Source: Desulfobacterales bacterium C00003060
Lineage (GTDB): Bacteria; Desulfobacterota; Desulfobacteria; Desulfobacterales; C00003060
Length of the DNA: 13,053 nucleotides
Assembly (NCBI GenBank): GCA_001751085.1
Contig: MAXP01000228.1
Coordinates: forward strand, 1-13,053
Reading direction: 5' to 3'
Numbering within the stretch: position 1 is the first letter of the stretch; each line of letters opens with the position of its first letter. Positions 1-7,644 of the stretch are shown here, in pieces. The notes beneath the pieces were generated by a model. The model was not told where the DNA came from. It did not search any database and saw only the letters and a list, made by a program, of their open reading frames with translations. Position numbers and translations under genes: made by a program.

Positions 1-452
1 CCGGATGTCCGTTTTGCCCGGTCCAATTCCCGCTTTTCCTCACGCTTTCTAATGGCATCACGCTTGTCGTATTTTCGCTTTCCTTTTGCAATGGCCAATG
101 TAACCTTTGCCTTGCCATCTCTGAAGTAAACCTGGAGTGGAATCAGCGTCTGTCCCTTCTCTTGGACATTGCCAATGATGCGTTTGATCTCCTGCTTGTG
201 CATGAGAAGCTTTCGCGGGCGCAAAGGCTCATGATTTCCGTAGGCTGCAAAAGGATAGGCGCCTATATGCATGTTGTAAAGAAACATCTCGCCACCTCGA
301 ATCCTGGCATAGCTGTCCTTTAGGTTGCCCCGTCCAAGCCTCAGGGACTTCACCTCTGTGCCAAGCAGGACCATGCCGGCCTCGTATTCATCCAGGATGA
401 AATAGTCATGCCGGGCCTTACGATTCTGACACACAATGCTGATGCCATGCAT
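1..452 (-). CDS. smpB: SsrA-binding protein SmpB (C-terminal end cut by window edge)
   Basis: SmpB binds tmRNA (SsrA), delivers it to stalled ribosomes, and is required for trans-translation and tagging of incomplete proteins. The minus strand reads 150 codons without a stop from ATG at 452. The beta-barrel part includes 'HDYFILDEYEAGMVLLGTEV', the hallmark GTEVKSLR segment and 'GNLKDSYARI'. A 'HEPLRPRKLLMHKQEIKRI' segment and 'TLIPLQVYF' follow. The basic tail 'KGKRKYDKRDAIRKREEKR' is the part that enters the decoding and mRNA channel in known SmpB. The family is usually about 150-160 residues, so only a few C-terminal residues are likely missing. A GAGG lies about 9 bases upstream of the start; the other nearby ATG (448) is out of frame. 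The gene lies about 100 bases downstream of ptsI on the same strand and may be transcribed with it. Confidence 0.96.
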   Translation of the reverse strand, partial: MHGISIVCQNRKARHDYFILDEYEAGMVLLGTEVKSLRLGRGNLKDSYARIRGGEMFLYNMHIGAYPFAAYGNHEPLRPRKLLMHKQEIKRIIGNVQEKGQTLIPLQVYFRDGKAKVTLAIAKGKRKYDKRDAIRKREEKRELDRAKRTS

Positions 453-470
453 CTCGGATAGCCTCTATAG

Positions 471-486
471 TATTTCGGATTACGGA
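471..486. repeat. Short dispersed repeat fragment (TTTCGGATT type)
   Basis: The 16 bases here (TATTTCGGATTACGGA) match 7629-7644 (TATTTCGGATTGCGGA) at 15 of 16 positions. It sits just upstream of smpB in the roughly 100-base gap between ptsI and smpB (453-552). I see no convincing terminator or promoter in the rest of that gap. It is probably a remnant of a dispersed intergenic repeat family. Confidence 0.4.
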
Positions 487-552
487 TAAATCAGCCGTCC
501 CACCAGAAGCCCGCCTCAAACAAATTCCACTATGTGACGGAACTTGGGAGGG

Positions 553-2358
553 TTAAGTGAGGTTGGGAGGGAAAAAAGCAGCCCTTGGAAATGATGACCC
601 GTAGGTATCCTGAACAAGCTTTACAACATCTGCCGCCGTGGACTGTTTAAGCGCCTCCTCCAAAAACAGCTTTGATTCCTTCAGAGATAGTATCCGTACC
701 ATCCTCTTTATTACAGGAATCGATATGGGGTTCATGCTAACAGCATCGAGCTCCATGCCGAGAAGTACAGGCAGGTTGACAGGGTCTCCTGCCATCTCGC
801 CACACATATGGACCCGAATACCCGCTTCTCTTGCAGCCTCTACCACACGATGCACCATGCGCAACACTGCAGGGTGAAGGGGCTGATAAAGATGGGCTAC
901 GTGCTTGTTGACCCGATCTATGGCAAGGGAGTACTGGATCAGATCATTTGTTCCGATACTGAAAAAATCGACCTCTTTAGCCAGGATATCGGCCATTATC
1001 ACAGCCGACGGGACCTCGATCATGGCCCCAACTTCAATATCCGCCCTAAAGGGTATCCCGGCCTTCTCCAAAGACTCTCCCGCCTGTTTCAGCATATGCC
1101 TGGCCTGAACGATCTCGTCCACCTCGGAAATCATGGGAAACATAATGCGCACATTTCCCAAATTGGCAGCTCTCAGGATGGCACGGAGTTGGGTCTCAAA
1201 GATCTCCGGCGACTGGAGACTGAATCTGATGGCCCGAAGCCCCAAGGCCGGGTTCATCTCTTCAGCCAATTGCAGGCCGCTGGCAAACTTGTCCCCGCCA
1301 ATGTCAAGTGTGCGTATGGTAACCATACGCGGGGCCATGATTTCAGCCACGTCTCTGTAATTGTCAAAAAGCTCCTGCTCCGATGGTGGGGTTGATCGAT
1401 TCAGGTAAAGAAACTCGGTCCGGTACAAACCAATACCGTCCCCGCCATGGTCAATGACCGAGACCACTTCTTCCAACACCCCGATATTGGCCGTGATCCT
1501 CAAGTGGAATCCATCCGTGGTTTCTGCCGGAAGACGACTGGACCGCGTGATCATGGCCTGGTACTCTGCAAACAGGTCCTTGCGTTCTTGATACCGGGTG
1601 AGAGTCTCCTCATCCGGATCAAGGATCACAACGCCGGCACTCCCATCAACAATGATGAGGTCATCAGTCTTGATGAGCTGCGTGGCATTCCCCAATCCAA
1701 GCACGGCTGGGATTTCAAGGGATCTGGCAATGATGCCCGTGTGTGAGGTTTGGCCGCCCAGATCCGTCAAAAAGGCCTTTACCTTCTCAAGCTGAATCTG
1801 CGTTGTTTCCGCAGGAGACAGGTCGTGCGCTACGATAATAACCCGTTTGTCGATATCAGAGATGTTGGAATGTCCGGTTCCAAGCAAGTTTTCCAGGATG
1901 ATCTTGGAAACATGCCCAATATCTGAGGCCCTATCTCGAAAATAGGGATCAGGCATCTTCTTAAAGATCGACTTGACGTCGTCCACAGCCATTTTGAGGG
2001 CCCATTCTGCATTTACGTTTTCATTCTCAATATACCCACTAGTCCCGTCATAGATCATCCTGTCCTTCAAGATCATCATATGGGCATGGAGGATATAGGC
2101 ATGGTCCCTTAATTCCTCTGGAACTTCCTCAATAACACCCTGAAGCTGTTCCTGGGCCTTCTTGACAGCCTCCTTGAAGCGCCTTACTTCGCCGGGAACA
2201 CTTTCCGGATCGACGAAACGTTTTTCTACGACATCGACATCTTCCTGCTCCACCAGATAGGCCTTACCAATGGTAATACCTGGGGACCCGGCAATACCCT
2301 GAAGCGACACGTTAAGCGCACCAGACTTCACTGCGTGTTTGGCTGTGGTATCTGACAT
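553..2358 (-). CDS. ptsI: Phosphoenolpyruvate-protein phosphotransferase (PTS enzyme I)
   Basis: Enzyme I takes the phosphate from phosphoenolpyruvate onto a histidine and passes it to HPr, the first step of the cytoplasmic phosphotransferase chain. The 601-residue product is slightly longer than typical EI (about 570-590). Visible in order: an N-terminal 'GIAGSPGITIGKAYL' (residues 21-35), the HPr-binding helical region (about 50-160), the phospho-histidine motif 'GGQTSHTGIIARSLEIPAVL' with His206, and the PEP-binding TIM barrel with 'GLYRTEFLYL' (310-319), 'RTLDIGGDK' (349-357), 'FSIGTNDLIQYSLAIDR' (466-482) and 'HMCGEMAGD' with catalytic Cys519. All key residues are present, so it should be active. 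The start ATG follows the ptsH stop by 2 bases, with GGAG 10 bases upstream inside the end of ptsH, so the two are translationally close. No sugar-specific EII component lies in the window, so the phosphate acceptor beyond HPr cannot be named here. Confidence 0.97.
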   Translation of the reverse strand: MSDTTAKHAVKSGALNVSLQGIAGSPGITIGKAYLVEQEDVDVVEKRFVDPESVPGEVRRFKEAVKKAQEQLQGVIEEVPEELRDHAYILHAHMMILKDRMIYDGTSGYIENENVNAEWALKMAVDDVKSIFKKMPDPYFRDRASDIGHVSKIILENLLGTGHSNISDIDKRVIIVAHDLSPAETTQIQLEKVKAFLTDLGGQTSHTGIIARSLEIPAVLGLGNATQLIKTDDLIIVDGSAGVVILDPDEETLTRYQERKDLFAEYQAMITRSSRLPAETTDGFHLRITANIGVLEEVVSVIDHGGDGIGLYRTEFLYLNRSTPPSEQELFDNYRDVAEIMAPRMVTIRTLDIGGDKFASGLQLAEEMNPALGLRAIRFSLQSPEIFETQLRAILRAANLGNVRIMFPMISEVDEIVQARHMLKQAGESLEKAGIPFRADIEVGAMIEVPSAVIMADILAKEVDFFSIGTNDLIQYSLAIDRVNKHVAHLYQPLHPAVLRMVHRVVEAAREAGIRVHMCGEMAGDPVNLPVLLGMELDAVSMNPISIPVIKRMVRILSLKESKLFLEEALKQSTAADVVKLVQDTYGSSFPRAAFFPPNLT

Positions 2359-2360
2359 CC

Positions 2361-2630
2361 CTACGATTCTCCAAAACCGATCTCAATCAATCCAACAATG
2401 CGGTTCAATACCTCTAAGTCACCAGGATCGGCTATCTTGACCAACACCTCCGTGCCACAGGGGCAATAAAGGGCCATAACGTCAAGTATGCTTGTTGCGT
2501 TCGCCTCCTGACCATCCTTCACAATAAATACGTTAGAACGGGCCTCCTCGGCCAATTGGGCAATCTTGGCCGCAGAACGGGCATGTAGCCCGAGTTCGTT
2601 TGGAATAATCACCTTTCGACTAAACTTCAT
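2361..2630 (-). CDS. ptsH: Phosphocarrier protein HPr
   Basis: HPr carries phosphate from enzyme I to EII proteins and, where HPr kinase exists, has a second regulatory site on a serine. With the start used here the protein is 89 residues, a normal HPr length. The active-site motif is 'GLHARSAAKIAQLA' with His16 (equivalent to the classical His15). 'NATSILDVMALYCPCGTEV' carries Ser47, which aligns with the HprK target Ser46. Start choice: in-frame TTG at 2651 and ATG at 2639 also exist. The promoter just upstream (2660-2687) would start RNA near 2653, making the TTG nearly leaderless. GGAG is only 2 bases from the 2639 ATG but 11 bases from the ATG at 2630, so 2630 is preferred. The gene directly precedes ptsI. 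Confidence 0.93.
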   Translation of the reverse strand: MKFSRKVIIPNELGLHARSAAKIAQLAEEARSNVFIVKDGQEANATSILDVMALYCPCGTEVLVKIADPGDLEVLNRIVGLIEIGFGES

Positions 2631-2659
2631 ATCGGCCATGGCTCCGCACAAAAGAAGTT

Positions 2660-2687
2660 ATAATAGCCTGTCGTTCATCAATGTCAA
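2660..2687 (-). promoter_or_regulatory. Sigma-70-type promoter for ptsHI
   Basis: On the minus strand a perfect -35 box TTGACA (2687-2682) is followed after 16 bases by TATTAT (2665-2660), a 5-of-6 match to the -10 consensus. Transcription would begin near 2653, about 23 bases before the chosen ptsH start. It lies in the 95-base gap between the activase stop and ptsH, so ptsH-ptsI (and perhaps smpB) can be expressed independently of the activase gene. This is a sequence match only. Confidence 0.6.
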
Positions 2688-2689
2688 AG

Positions 2690-2720
2690 AAAAAAAACGC
2701 ATCATGAAATGCCTTAAGGC
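2690..2720 (-). terminator. Possible weak terminator after the activase gene
   Basis: Reading the minus strand just past the activase stop there is a 10-base palindrome GCCTTAAGGC (2720-2711), then GCAT/ATGC arms with a 6-base loop (2712-2699), then G and eight T (2697-2690). The stems are short and compete with each other, so termination would be weak. The position directly before the ptsH promoter fits a boundary between transcription units. Confidence 0.3.
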
Positions 2721-2725
2721 TACAG

Positions 2726-5700
2726 TCAACCTGACATCTCTCTGAATCGTTCATGGTAGAGCCCGGCTTGATGCATAAAAGCTTCGATCCGGGTGAGCAT
2801 GTTGGTCTGCTTCTGGCCGTCATAGGCAGCCACCAGCATAGGAAGGCCCTTGTAGGCCCTCAAGGCATTTTTAAAGATCGGCACAGTAACATTGCCAAGC
2901 ATGCAGTTGAGCACAAACAGGTTACAGATGCCGCATATGCCTTGGGCAGCAAAGCCCCGAACCCGGGTAGTCAGCGTCGCCAGGATAGGATCGATATCAT
3001 GATGAATGAACGGTTCACACTCCTTGAGTATCGTAGGTCCTCGAAGAATGCCAAAAGGCTGAAGGTCCTCACCCAAACATCTCTCCATACGCCTTATCCA
3101 AGACTTCATCCACTGGTTGCGCACCAGGTAGTAGAGGGCGGAGATCAGGTTTTTCTCTCTGAAGCGATTCCTCACATAGTAGTGGTCCGAAAAAAACGAA
3201 TAGCAATTTACCACTGTGAGCCCGTGGATCTTCACCTCAGCGCCAAGTTTTTCAAGGATACGGATGAGGTCATGATTGGCCCATGTGTTCAAAACCGTGT
3301 AGAATTCCCCCACTATGCCTATAGCGGGACGCGCCTCAGATCGGTCAACGGGAACACCCTCTAAGGCCTTCAACCCCTGTTTCAGGGCGGCAAACACCGG
3401 GCTGTGCCCCCATTCCCTCCCGTCAGGCCGTGCCACGGCCCTGGCGATATCCCGGATGCCGGCATCGTAGACCCGATCGGTTTGTCCTCGATTTACCTCA
3501 TACGGACGGACATGAAGCAGGAGCCTTTCCAAGACCTCAGAGGCCACCCATCCTTGCCACAGCACCCTGGCAAAGCGCAGGCCAAAGAGGCCTGAAAACT
3601 CGTCAAGGCGGGTGGAGGTAAGGGGGGCAATGACCGGAATCTGGGGCAGCCCCATACGCTTGAAAAGATCAGCATGTCCTATGCCGTATTGAGAAAACCT
3701 GCACGCCCCATCATAGTTCTGCATCAAGACTGCAGTACGATCCGGATCAAACCCTGCCTGACGGGTCATCTTCACAAACTCTCCACAGGTAACAACAAAA
3801 GGATGACACTCCCTGCTGGAGGTCACTTGCCGGCCCAAGTATTCGCTTTCATCATCGGGCTTTGGGAGTACTCTGGCCTCCAGGCCAATGGCCTCCATGG
3901 CAGCTTCGACAACAGCAGAAAAGGCAAGGGATACGTACGGAAAACAGATAACTCGACCTTCCAGGCACCGCATCAAGGCAGGGCTCGGATCCAAGGGGTC
4001 GATATGCCTTGGGGCTGCCTTGATTACCAGGTTGAGGGGACGGGTCGATGGCTTTGGTTGTTCGGATGGGACACTCAGGGTGTCCAAAAACGCCTCAATG
4101 CGAGTGACCATGCCTGCGTCACCTGTGTGGTCATCTACCTCCAGGATCAGGTGAGCCTTGTCGCCAATCTCTGTTTCCAGGTATTTCATGAAAAAAGAAT
4201 CCGGCCCGCACCCGAAGTTCGTCAGCAGCACAGGAAAAAGGCGATCATCCCCCCTCATCAGTATGATGGCCTTCATAAGATCACGGGTATTCTTCCAGAC
4301 CACATTCTCATAGTGCGCAGGCAAGACTATTTCGTCCAGGGACAGCATGTCAAACGGTATGGTAAGATGCCCGGTGCGCCTAAGCTTCCGGGCAAGATGC
4401 AGGTTCAACCCCTCATCAAAAATGTTGTGACACTTGCCCAGCAGGACCAAGGCCCGCCCATCACGCCCCATGGAAGCAAGAACCTCTTCACCGCGCATTC
4501 GGCGCCACGTGTCAAAGCCATGCTGGGCATCATGGGCCGCGGCACAGGCCTCCTTAGTCCTTCTTGTATCGTGACCAAGGGACCTGCCTATTGCTATGAG
4601 TGCGCGGTCAGTCTGTCGTTTGGGACGACTCCGACACAAGATCGGCGCAATTAGTCTCACCTTAGAGCCCATGGCCACCCGTACCATGTATGGTATGGAC
4701 TGGATATACGGGCAATTGAAACTCCTGAGACCCGGGTCACCCGGTTGTATGTGGTCCACTTCGCATGCCAGCAACACCCTCTCCGCACCTTTTGATATCA
4801 GATCACATATATGGCCATAAACAGCCTTAACAGGATAGCATGTCTCTGACGGAACATAGGAAAGCCCTTCCTCAAGCAAACGCTTGTTAGTCCTGTCTGA
4901 TAGAACAATGGGATGACCCAAGGTCCTGAAAAAGGCGTGCCAGAAGGGAAAATACTCGTAGAACATCAGGGTCCTGGGGATACCAATAACAGGTTTCTGA
5001 CCCCTCAGTGCATCGTTGTCCTCATCAAAGCCTTCCAAGAGGCGAGTATCGCGTTCCAGGAACAGATCCGGTAGGTGACTGTAAAGGGCGCGATCAGCCA
5101 CCTTTTCATACCTGCCGCATAGGCTGCCATAATAGGAGCGGAGCCTGCCATCTACATAGATCTGATGGACTCGGCAAAGATTGGGACATTTCTGGCACTC
5201 AAAGATTTTTACCTCATATGGGCGATCTTTTAAGTAGAATCCCGCAAAGCTGGGAGAGGCGGGCCTATTGTCCATAGCCGCCAATGCCGCGCCCAGGGCC
5301 CCGGTGACATTATGATGCTCGGACGTGACCAGGGGCTTGCCCAGAATATTTTCAAAAGCAGCCGCAACACCCTGGTTTCCAGCCACACCCCCCTGAAAGA
5401 CGATACGGCTTCCGATCTTCTTCGTGCCAACCACCTTTTCCAGATAGTTGTGGACAATGGCATAGGAAAGCCCTGCCGTCAGGTCGCTCAGGCTGCAGCC
5501 GGCCTGTTGGTGATGAATCAGGTCCGATTCCATGAATACCGTACAGCGCGCACCAAGATCGGCCGGTGACGTCGACGCAAAGGCGAGATCACTGAAGGCA
5601 CCCCGGATGGGCACCTTCAGCCGAGCGGCCTGTTCCTCCAAAAAGGAGCCCGTCCCTGCCGCACAGACTTTATTCATCTCAAAGTCAACTACTCGCCCCT

Positions 5701-7012
5701 GCTCACACCTGATGTACTTGGAGTCCTGGCCCCCAATCTCAATGATCGTATCTACTTCCGGGTCCATATGGAGGGCTGCACGTGCCTGGGCTGAGATCTC
5801 GTTGATCACCACATCCGCCCCCACAAAATCACCAATATAGTATCGCCCGCTTCCCGTCACACCCACACCGCAAACATGTACGCCCTGCCCTACCCTCTCG
5901 GCCATCTCCTGAAGTCCGGCTCGTACGGTCTCAACCGGTTCTCCGTGGGTGAACCAGTACTGTTTGGCCACAAGGCTGCCCTGTCCATTGATGAGTACGA
6001 GGTTAGTGCTGGCTGCGCCCACATCCACACCCAAGAACACCTCCCTGCGGTCTCCAGGCTCGATACAATAATGGTGCTCTACGCTATGTGGATACACTTT
6101 CTGAAGACGCAACGATTTCAAATGTGCCGCACGTGGACGATTTTGTCCCTTTTCAATCGCTGCACAGACACTCTGAACCAGACGACTTGCAGGTATGGCA
6201 TGGCCTGCGCCCAGAGCTTTCGCAATAAGGGCCGACCCCAGAGCGCCCATGATAAGAAAATGCTCTGGAACAATCAAACTCCCTGGGGCAAGACACAGAA
6301 CTTCCTCGAATGCCTTCACCACGCCTGGATTGGCAGCCACCCCGCCCTGAAAGACGATCGGCGTGGTGAAGGACTTCCCTTTGCCAAGGTTGGTTACAAA
6401 ATTTCGGGCCAGGGCATAGCAGAGCCCCGCAACGATATCTGCCTTTGGGGTCCCCTCCTGCTGAAGGTGGACCATATCGCTTTTCGCAAAAACACTGCAT
6501 CTACCGGAAATCCTGGCCGGGTGATTTGAACAAAGGGCCAAGGCCCCGAAATCTTCAATGCTTATGCCGAGTCGATGGGCCTGCAGGTCAAGAAATGATC
6601 CTGTGCCGGCAGCGCAAACCTCATTCAGAACATGGTCCATGATAATGGGTTCACCGCTGTGTACGTCTCGATCCAGAAAGATCAATTTGGAGTCCTGTCC
6701 GCCGATCTCGATGATCGTCCGGGCAGTCGGGCAAAAATAACAGGTGGCCCTGGCCTGAGTTACGATCTCATTGATATCCGTTATCCCAAGGATATTGCCC
6801 ACAAGCTTGCGACCGCTCCCCGTAGCAATTATCCCATGAAAGGCCTTAAGGTCTTTGCCCAGTTCCTCAAGGCAGTCACGGAGAACAATCAGTGGCAGGC
6901 CTTCAGTACGTCGGTACATGGCAGCCTTCGTGTGTGTGGCCTCATCAATAACGACTATATTCAGACTGACGGAACCGAGATCAATTCCAGCATATAATTT
7001 CGTATCTGCCAT
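2726..7012 (-). CDS. Tandem acyl-CoA dehydratase activase / 2-hydroxyacyl-CoA dehydratase-like fusion protein
   Basis: This large cytoplasmic iron-sulfur protein (1428 residues) belongs to the CoA-substrate-specific enzyme activase group (BadF/BadG/BcrA/BcrD, HgdC). Such ASKHA-fold ATPases use ATP to drive low-potential electron transfer to a dehydratase or reductase. Domain 1 (about 5-265) has the phosphate loop 'GIDLGSVSLNIV', 'IIEIGGQDSKLI', 'VCAAGTGSF' (Cys133), 'GRCSVFAKSD' (Cys172) and 'FQGGVAANPGV'. Domain 2 (about 324-580) repeats all of these: 'LGVDVGAASTNLV', 'IIEIGGQDSKYI', 'VCAAGTGSF' (Cys450), 'ARCTVFMESD' (Cys490), 'FQGGVAGNQGV'. Then come a Cys-rich segment 'CQKCPNLC' (606-613, plus Cys632), a DUF2229-like region 'IGIPRTLMFYEYFPFWHAFF' (676-695), and a C-terminal half resembling the HgdB/HgdA dehydratase subunits with 'SRECHPFVVTCGEF', 'GEFYTVLNTW' and 'GICGICNLFVLNC' (1358-1370). 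Fusions of this length are known in anaerobes, but the physiological substrate is generally unknown. No separate CoA-transferase or dehydratase gene is in the window. ATG at 7012 is the only obvious start; its Shine-Dalgarno is weak (GGTAGA). Family is certain, exact reaction not. Confidence 0.9.
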   Translation of the reverse strand: MADTKLYAGIDLGSVSLNIVVIDEATHTKAAMYRRTEGLPLIVLRDCLEELGKDLKAFHGIIATGSGRKLVGNILGITDINEIVTQARATCYFCPTARTIIEIGGQDSKLIFLDRDVHSGEPIIMDHVLNEVCAAGTGSFLDLQAHRLGISIEDFGALALCSNHPARISGRCSVFAKSDMVHLQQEGTPKADIVAGLCYALARNFVTNLGKGKSFTTPIVFQGGVAANPGVVKAFEEVLCLAPGSLIVPEHFLIMGALGSALIAKALGAGHAIPASRLVQSVCAAIEKGQNRPRAAHLKSLRLQKVYPHSVEHHYCIEPGDRREVFLGVDVGAASTNLVLINGQGSLVAKQYWFTHGEPVETVRAGLQEMAERVGQGVHVCGVGVTGSGRYYIGDFVGADVVINEISAQARAALHMDPEVDTIIEIGGQDSKYIRCEQGRVVDFEMNKVCAAGTGSFLEEQAARLKVPIRGAFSDLAFASTSPADLGARCTVFMESDLIHHQQAGCSLSDLTAGLSYAIVHNYLEKVVGTKKIGSRIVFQGGVAGNQGVAAAFENILGKPLVTSEHHNVTGALGAALAAMDNRPASPSFAGFYLKDRPYEVKIFECQKCPNLCRVHQIYVDGRLRSYYGSLCGRYEKVADRALYSHLPDLFLERDTRLLEGFDEDNDALRGQKPVIGIPRTLMFYEYFPFWHAFFRTLGHPIVLSDRTNKRLLEEGLSYVPSETCYPVKAVYGHICDLISKGAERVLLACEVDHIQPGDPGLRSFNCPYIQSIPYMVRVAMGSKVRLIAPILCRSRPKRQTDRALIAIGRSLGHDTRRTKEACAAAHDAQHGFDTWRRMRGEEVLASMGRDGRALVLLGKCHNIFDEGLNLHLARKLRRTGHLTIPFDMLSLDEIVLPAHYENVVWKNTRDLMKAIILMRGDDRLFPVLLTNFGCGPDSFFMKYLETEIGDKAHLILEVDDHTGDAGMVTRIEAFLDTLSVPSEQPKPSTRPLNLVIKAAPRHIDPLDPSPALMRCLEGRVICFPYVSLAFSAVVEAAMEAIGLEARVLPKPDDESEYLGRQVTSSRECHPFVVTCGEFVKMTRQAGFDPDRTAVLMQNYDGACRFSQYGIGHADLFKRMGLPQIPVIAPLTSTRLDEFSGLFGLRFARVLWQGWVASEVLERLLLHVRPYEVNRGQTDRVYDAGIRDIARAVARPDGREWGHSPVFAALKQGLKALEGVPVDRSEARPAIGIVGEFYTVLNTWANHDLIRILEKLGAEVKIHGLTVVNCYSFFSDHYYVRNRFREKNLISALYYLVRNQWMKSWIRRMERCLGEDLQPFGILRGPTILKECEPFIHHDIDPILATLTTRVRGFAAQGICGICNLFVLNCMLGNVTVPIFKNALRAYKGLPMLVAAYDGQKQTNMLTRIEAFMHQAGLYHERFREMSG

Positions 7013-7035
7013 GATTGTCTACCGAAGTATTTCGG

Positions 7036-7055
7036 GTAACCGTTCACAGGTTCAG
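7036..7055 (-). repeat. Dispersed intergenic repeat, copy 1 (TGAACGGTTAC type)
   Basis: On the minus strand this reads CTGAACC, then TGTGAACGGTTAC, just upstream of the activase start. The same 11-mer TGAACGGTTAC, also preceded by CTGAACC, occurs in the opposite orientation at 7601-7628. Both copies are followed by a CCGAAAT/ATTTCGG-type segment. Confidence 0.5.
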
Positions 7056-7129
7056 GCCTGCCCTGGCGCGACTTGATGTCCATTCCCGGCACGATCGCGC
7101 TGAATGTTACGCTATGAGTTTATACACAA

Positions 7130-7159
7130 TGGGCCAGGGAAGCCAGGTCTGGGCCAGGG
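7130..7159. repeat. Direct repeat of TGGGCCAGGG
   Basis: The decamer TGGGCCAGGG occurs exactly at 7130-7139 and 7150-7159, two helical turns (20 bases) apart, with AGCCAGG in between. Two sites spaced by 20 bases on one DNA face could be a protein-binding site, but the repeat may be chance. Confidence 0.35.
7140..7156 (-). promoter_or_regulatory. Weak sigma-54-like promoter match upstream of the activase gene
   Basis: The minus strand reads TGGCCC, 5 bases, TGGCT, with the essential GG and GC spaced by exactly 10 bases. It matches 9 of 11 positions of the TGGCAC-N5-TTGCW consensus. It lies about 128 bases upstream of the activase start. GG-N10-GC occurs often by chance in such DNA and no activator sites are evident, so this is only a candidate. 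Confidence 0.2.
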
Positions 7160-7294
7160 GTTCAACGTTCAGGGTTAAGGACAAAGACGGCATTGAAGGC
7201 CCGAAGTCCTCGTTGAAAATGCTCATTTTCCCAAATAATTTCGACCTGTGCGATTACACATCAGAGCATTCGACACACGAAAAAGAAAGGAATT

Positions 7295-7455
7295 ATCACG
7301 AAAGCACGAAAAATGGAAAACACGAAAAGAGCGTGAGTAACTGGGATGGTTTCATAGTATGTGATGACTGTATGTGCCACAGCTCAGGCAACCACCCCCA
7401 GTAACTTGATTTCTATGTCTTGTTTCGTGTCTTCGTACTTTCGTGTTTTCGTGAT
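7295..7455. repeat. Imperfect long inverted repeat built on CACGAAA units
   Basis: The left arm (7295-7352) carries ATCACGAAAGCACGAAA, a further ACACGAAAAG and then AGTAACTGGGATGGTTT. The right arm (7390-7455), read on the minus strand, carries ATCACGAAAACACGAAAG, ACGAAGACACGAAAC and then AGTTACTGGGGGTGGTT in the same order. The 37 bases between (7353-7389) would be the loop. The arms could fold into a long imperfect hairpin in DNA or RNA. The arrangement resembles a small palindromic intergenic element, without a transposase. Confidence 0.6.
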
Positions 7456-7600
7456 GGGTTTTGAATGGTTTCTTAACCGCACAGCTTCAATAATTGTCAA
7501 TTTGGCTCCAAATTTTGGATTAGGCTTGACGAAGTTGACGCTTTTCTCGTAAATACGCATCCCAAATGAAGTCCCGGGACGAAAATGGAACCTTGAATCC

Positions 7601-7644
7601 CTGAACCTTTGAACCCCTGAACGGTTACTATTTCGGATTGCGGA
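7601..7644 (+). repeat. Dispersed intergenic repeat, copy 2 (TGAACGGTTAC plus TTTCGGATT)
   Basis: This reads CTGAACC, then a repeated TGAACC-type unit, TGAACGGTTAC (7618-7628) and TATTTCGGATTGCGGA (7629-7644). It is inverted relative to copy 1 at 7036-7055, and its last 16 bases match the fragment at 471-486. It shows that these blocks belong to one composite repeat family scattered between genes. Confidence 0.5.

Noticed and set aside
808..1395. A 195-codon plus-strand frame antisense to ptsI
   Set aside because: It is the complement of conserved PEP-binding domain codons of enzyme I, and the translation looks like random composition rich in His, Gly and Arg.
3674..4654. A 326-codon open frame on the plus strand inside the activase gene
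   Set aside because: It is antisense to a strongly supported gene with intact motifs on the minus strand; its translation has no recognisable domain and it has no convincing ribosome-binding site.
7015..7404. A 129-codon plus-strand frame starting next to the activase start
   Set aside because: Its C-terminal part is just the translated CACGAAA repeat (NYHESTKNGKHEK), and the rest overlaps the decamer and TGAACGG repeats.
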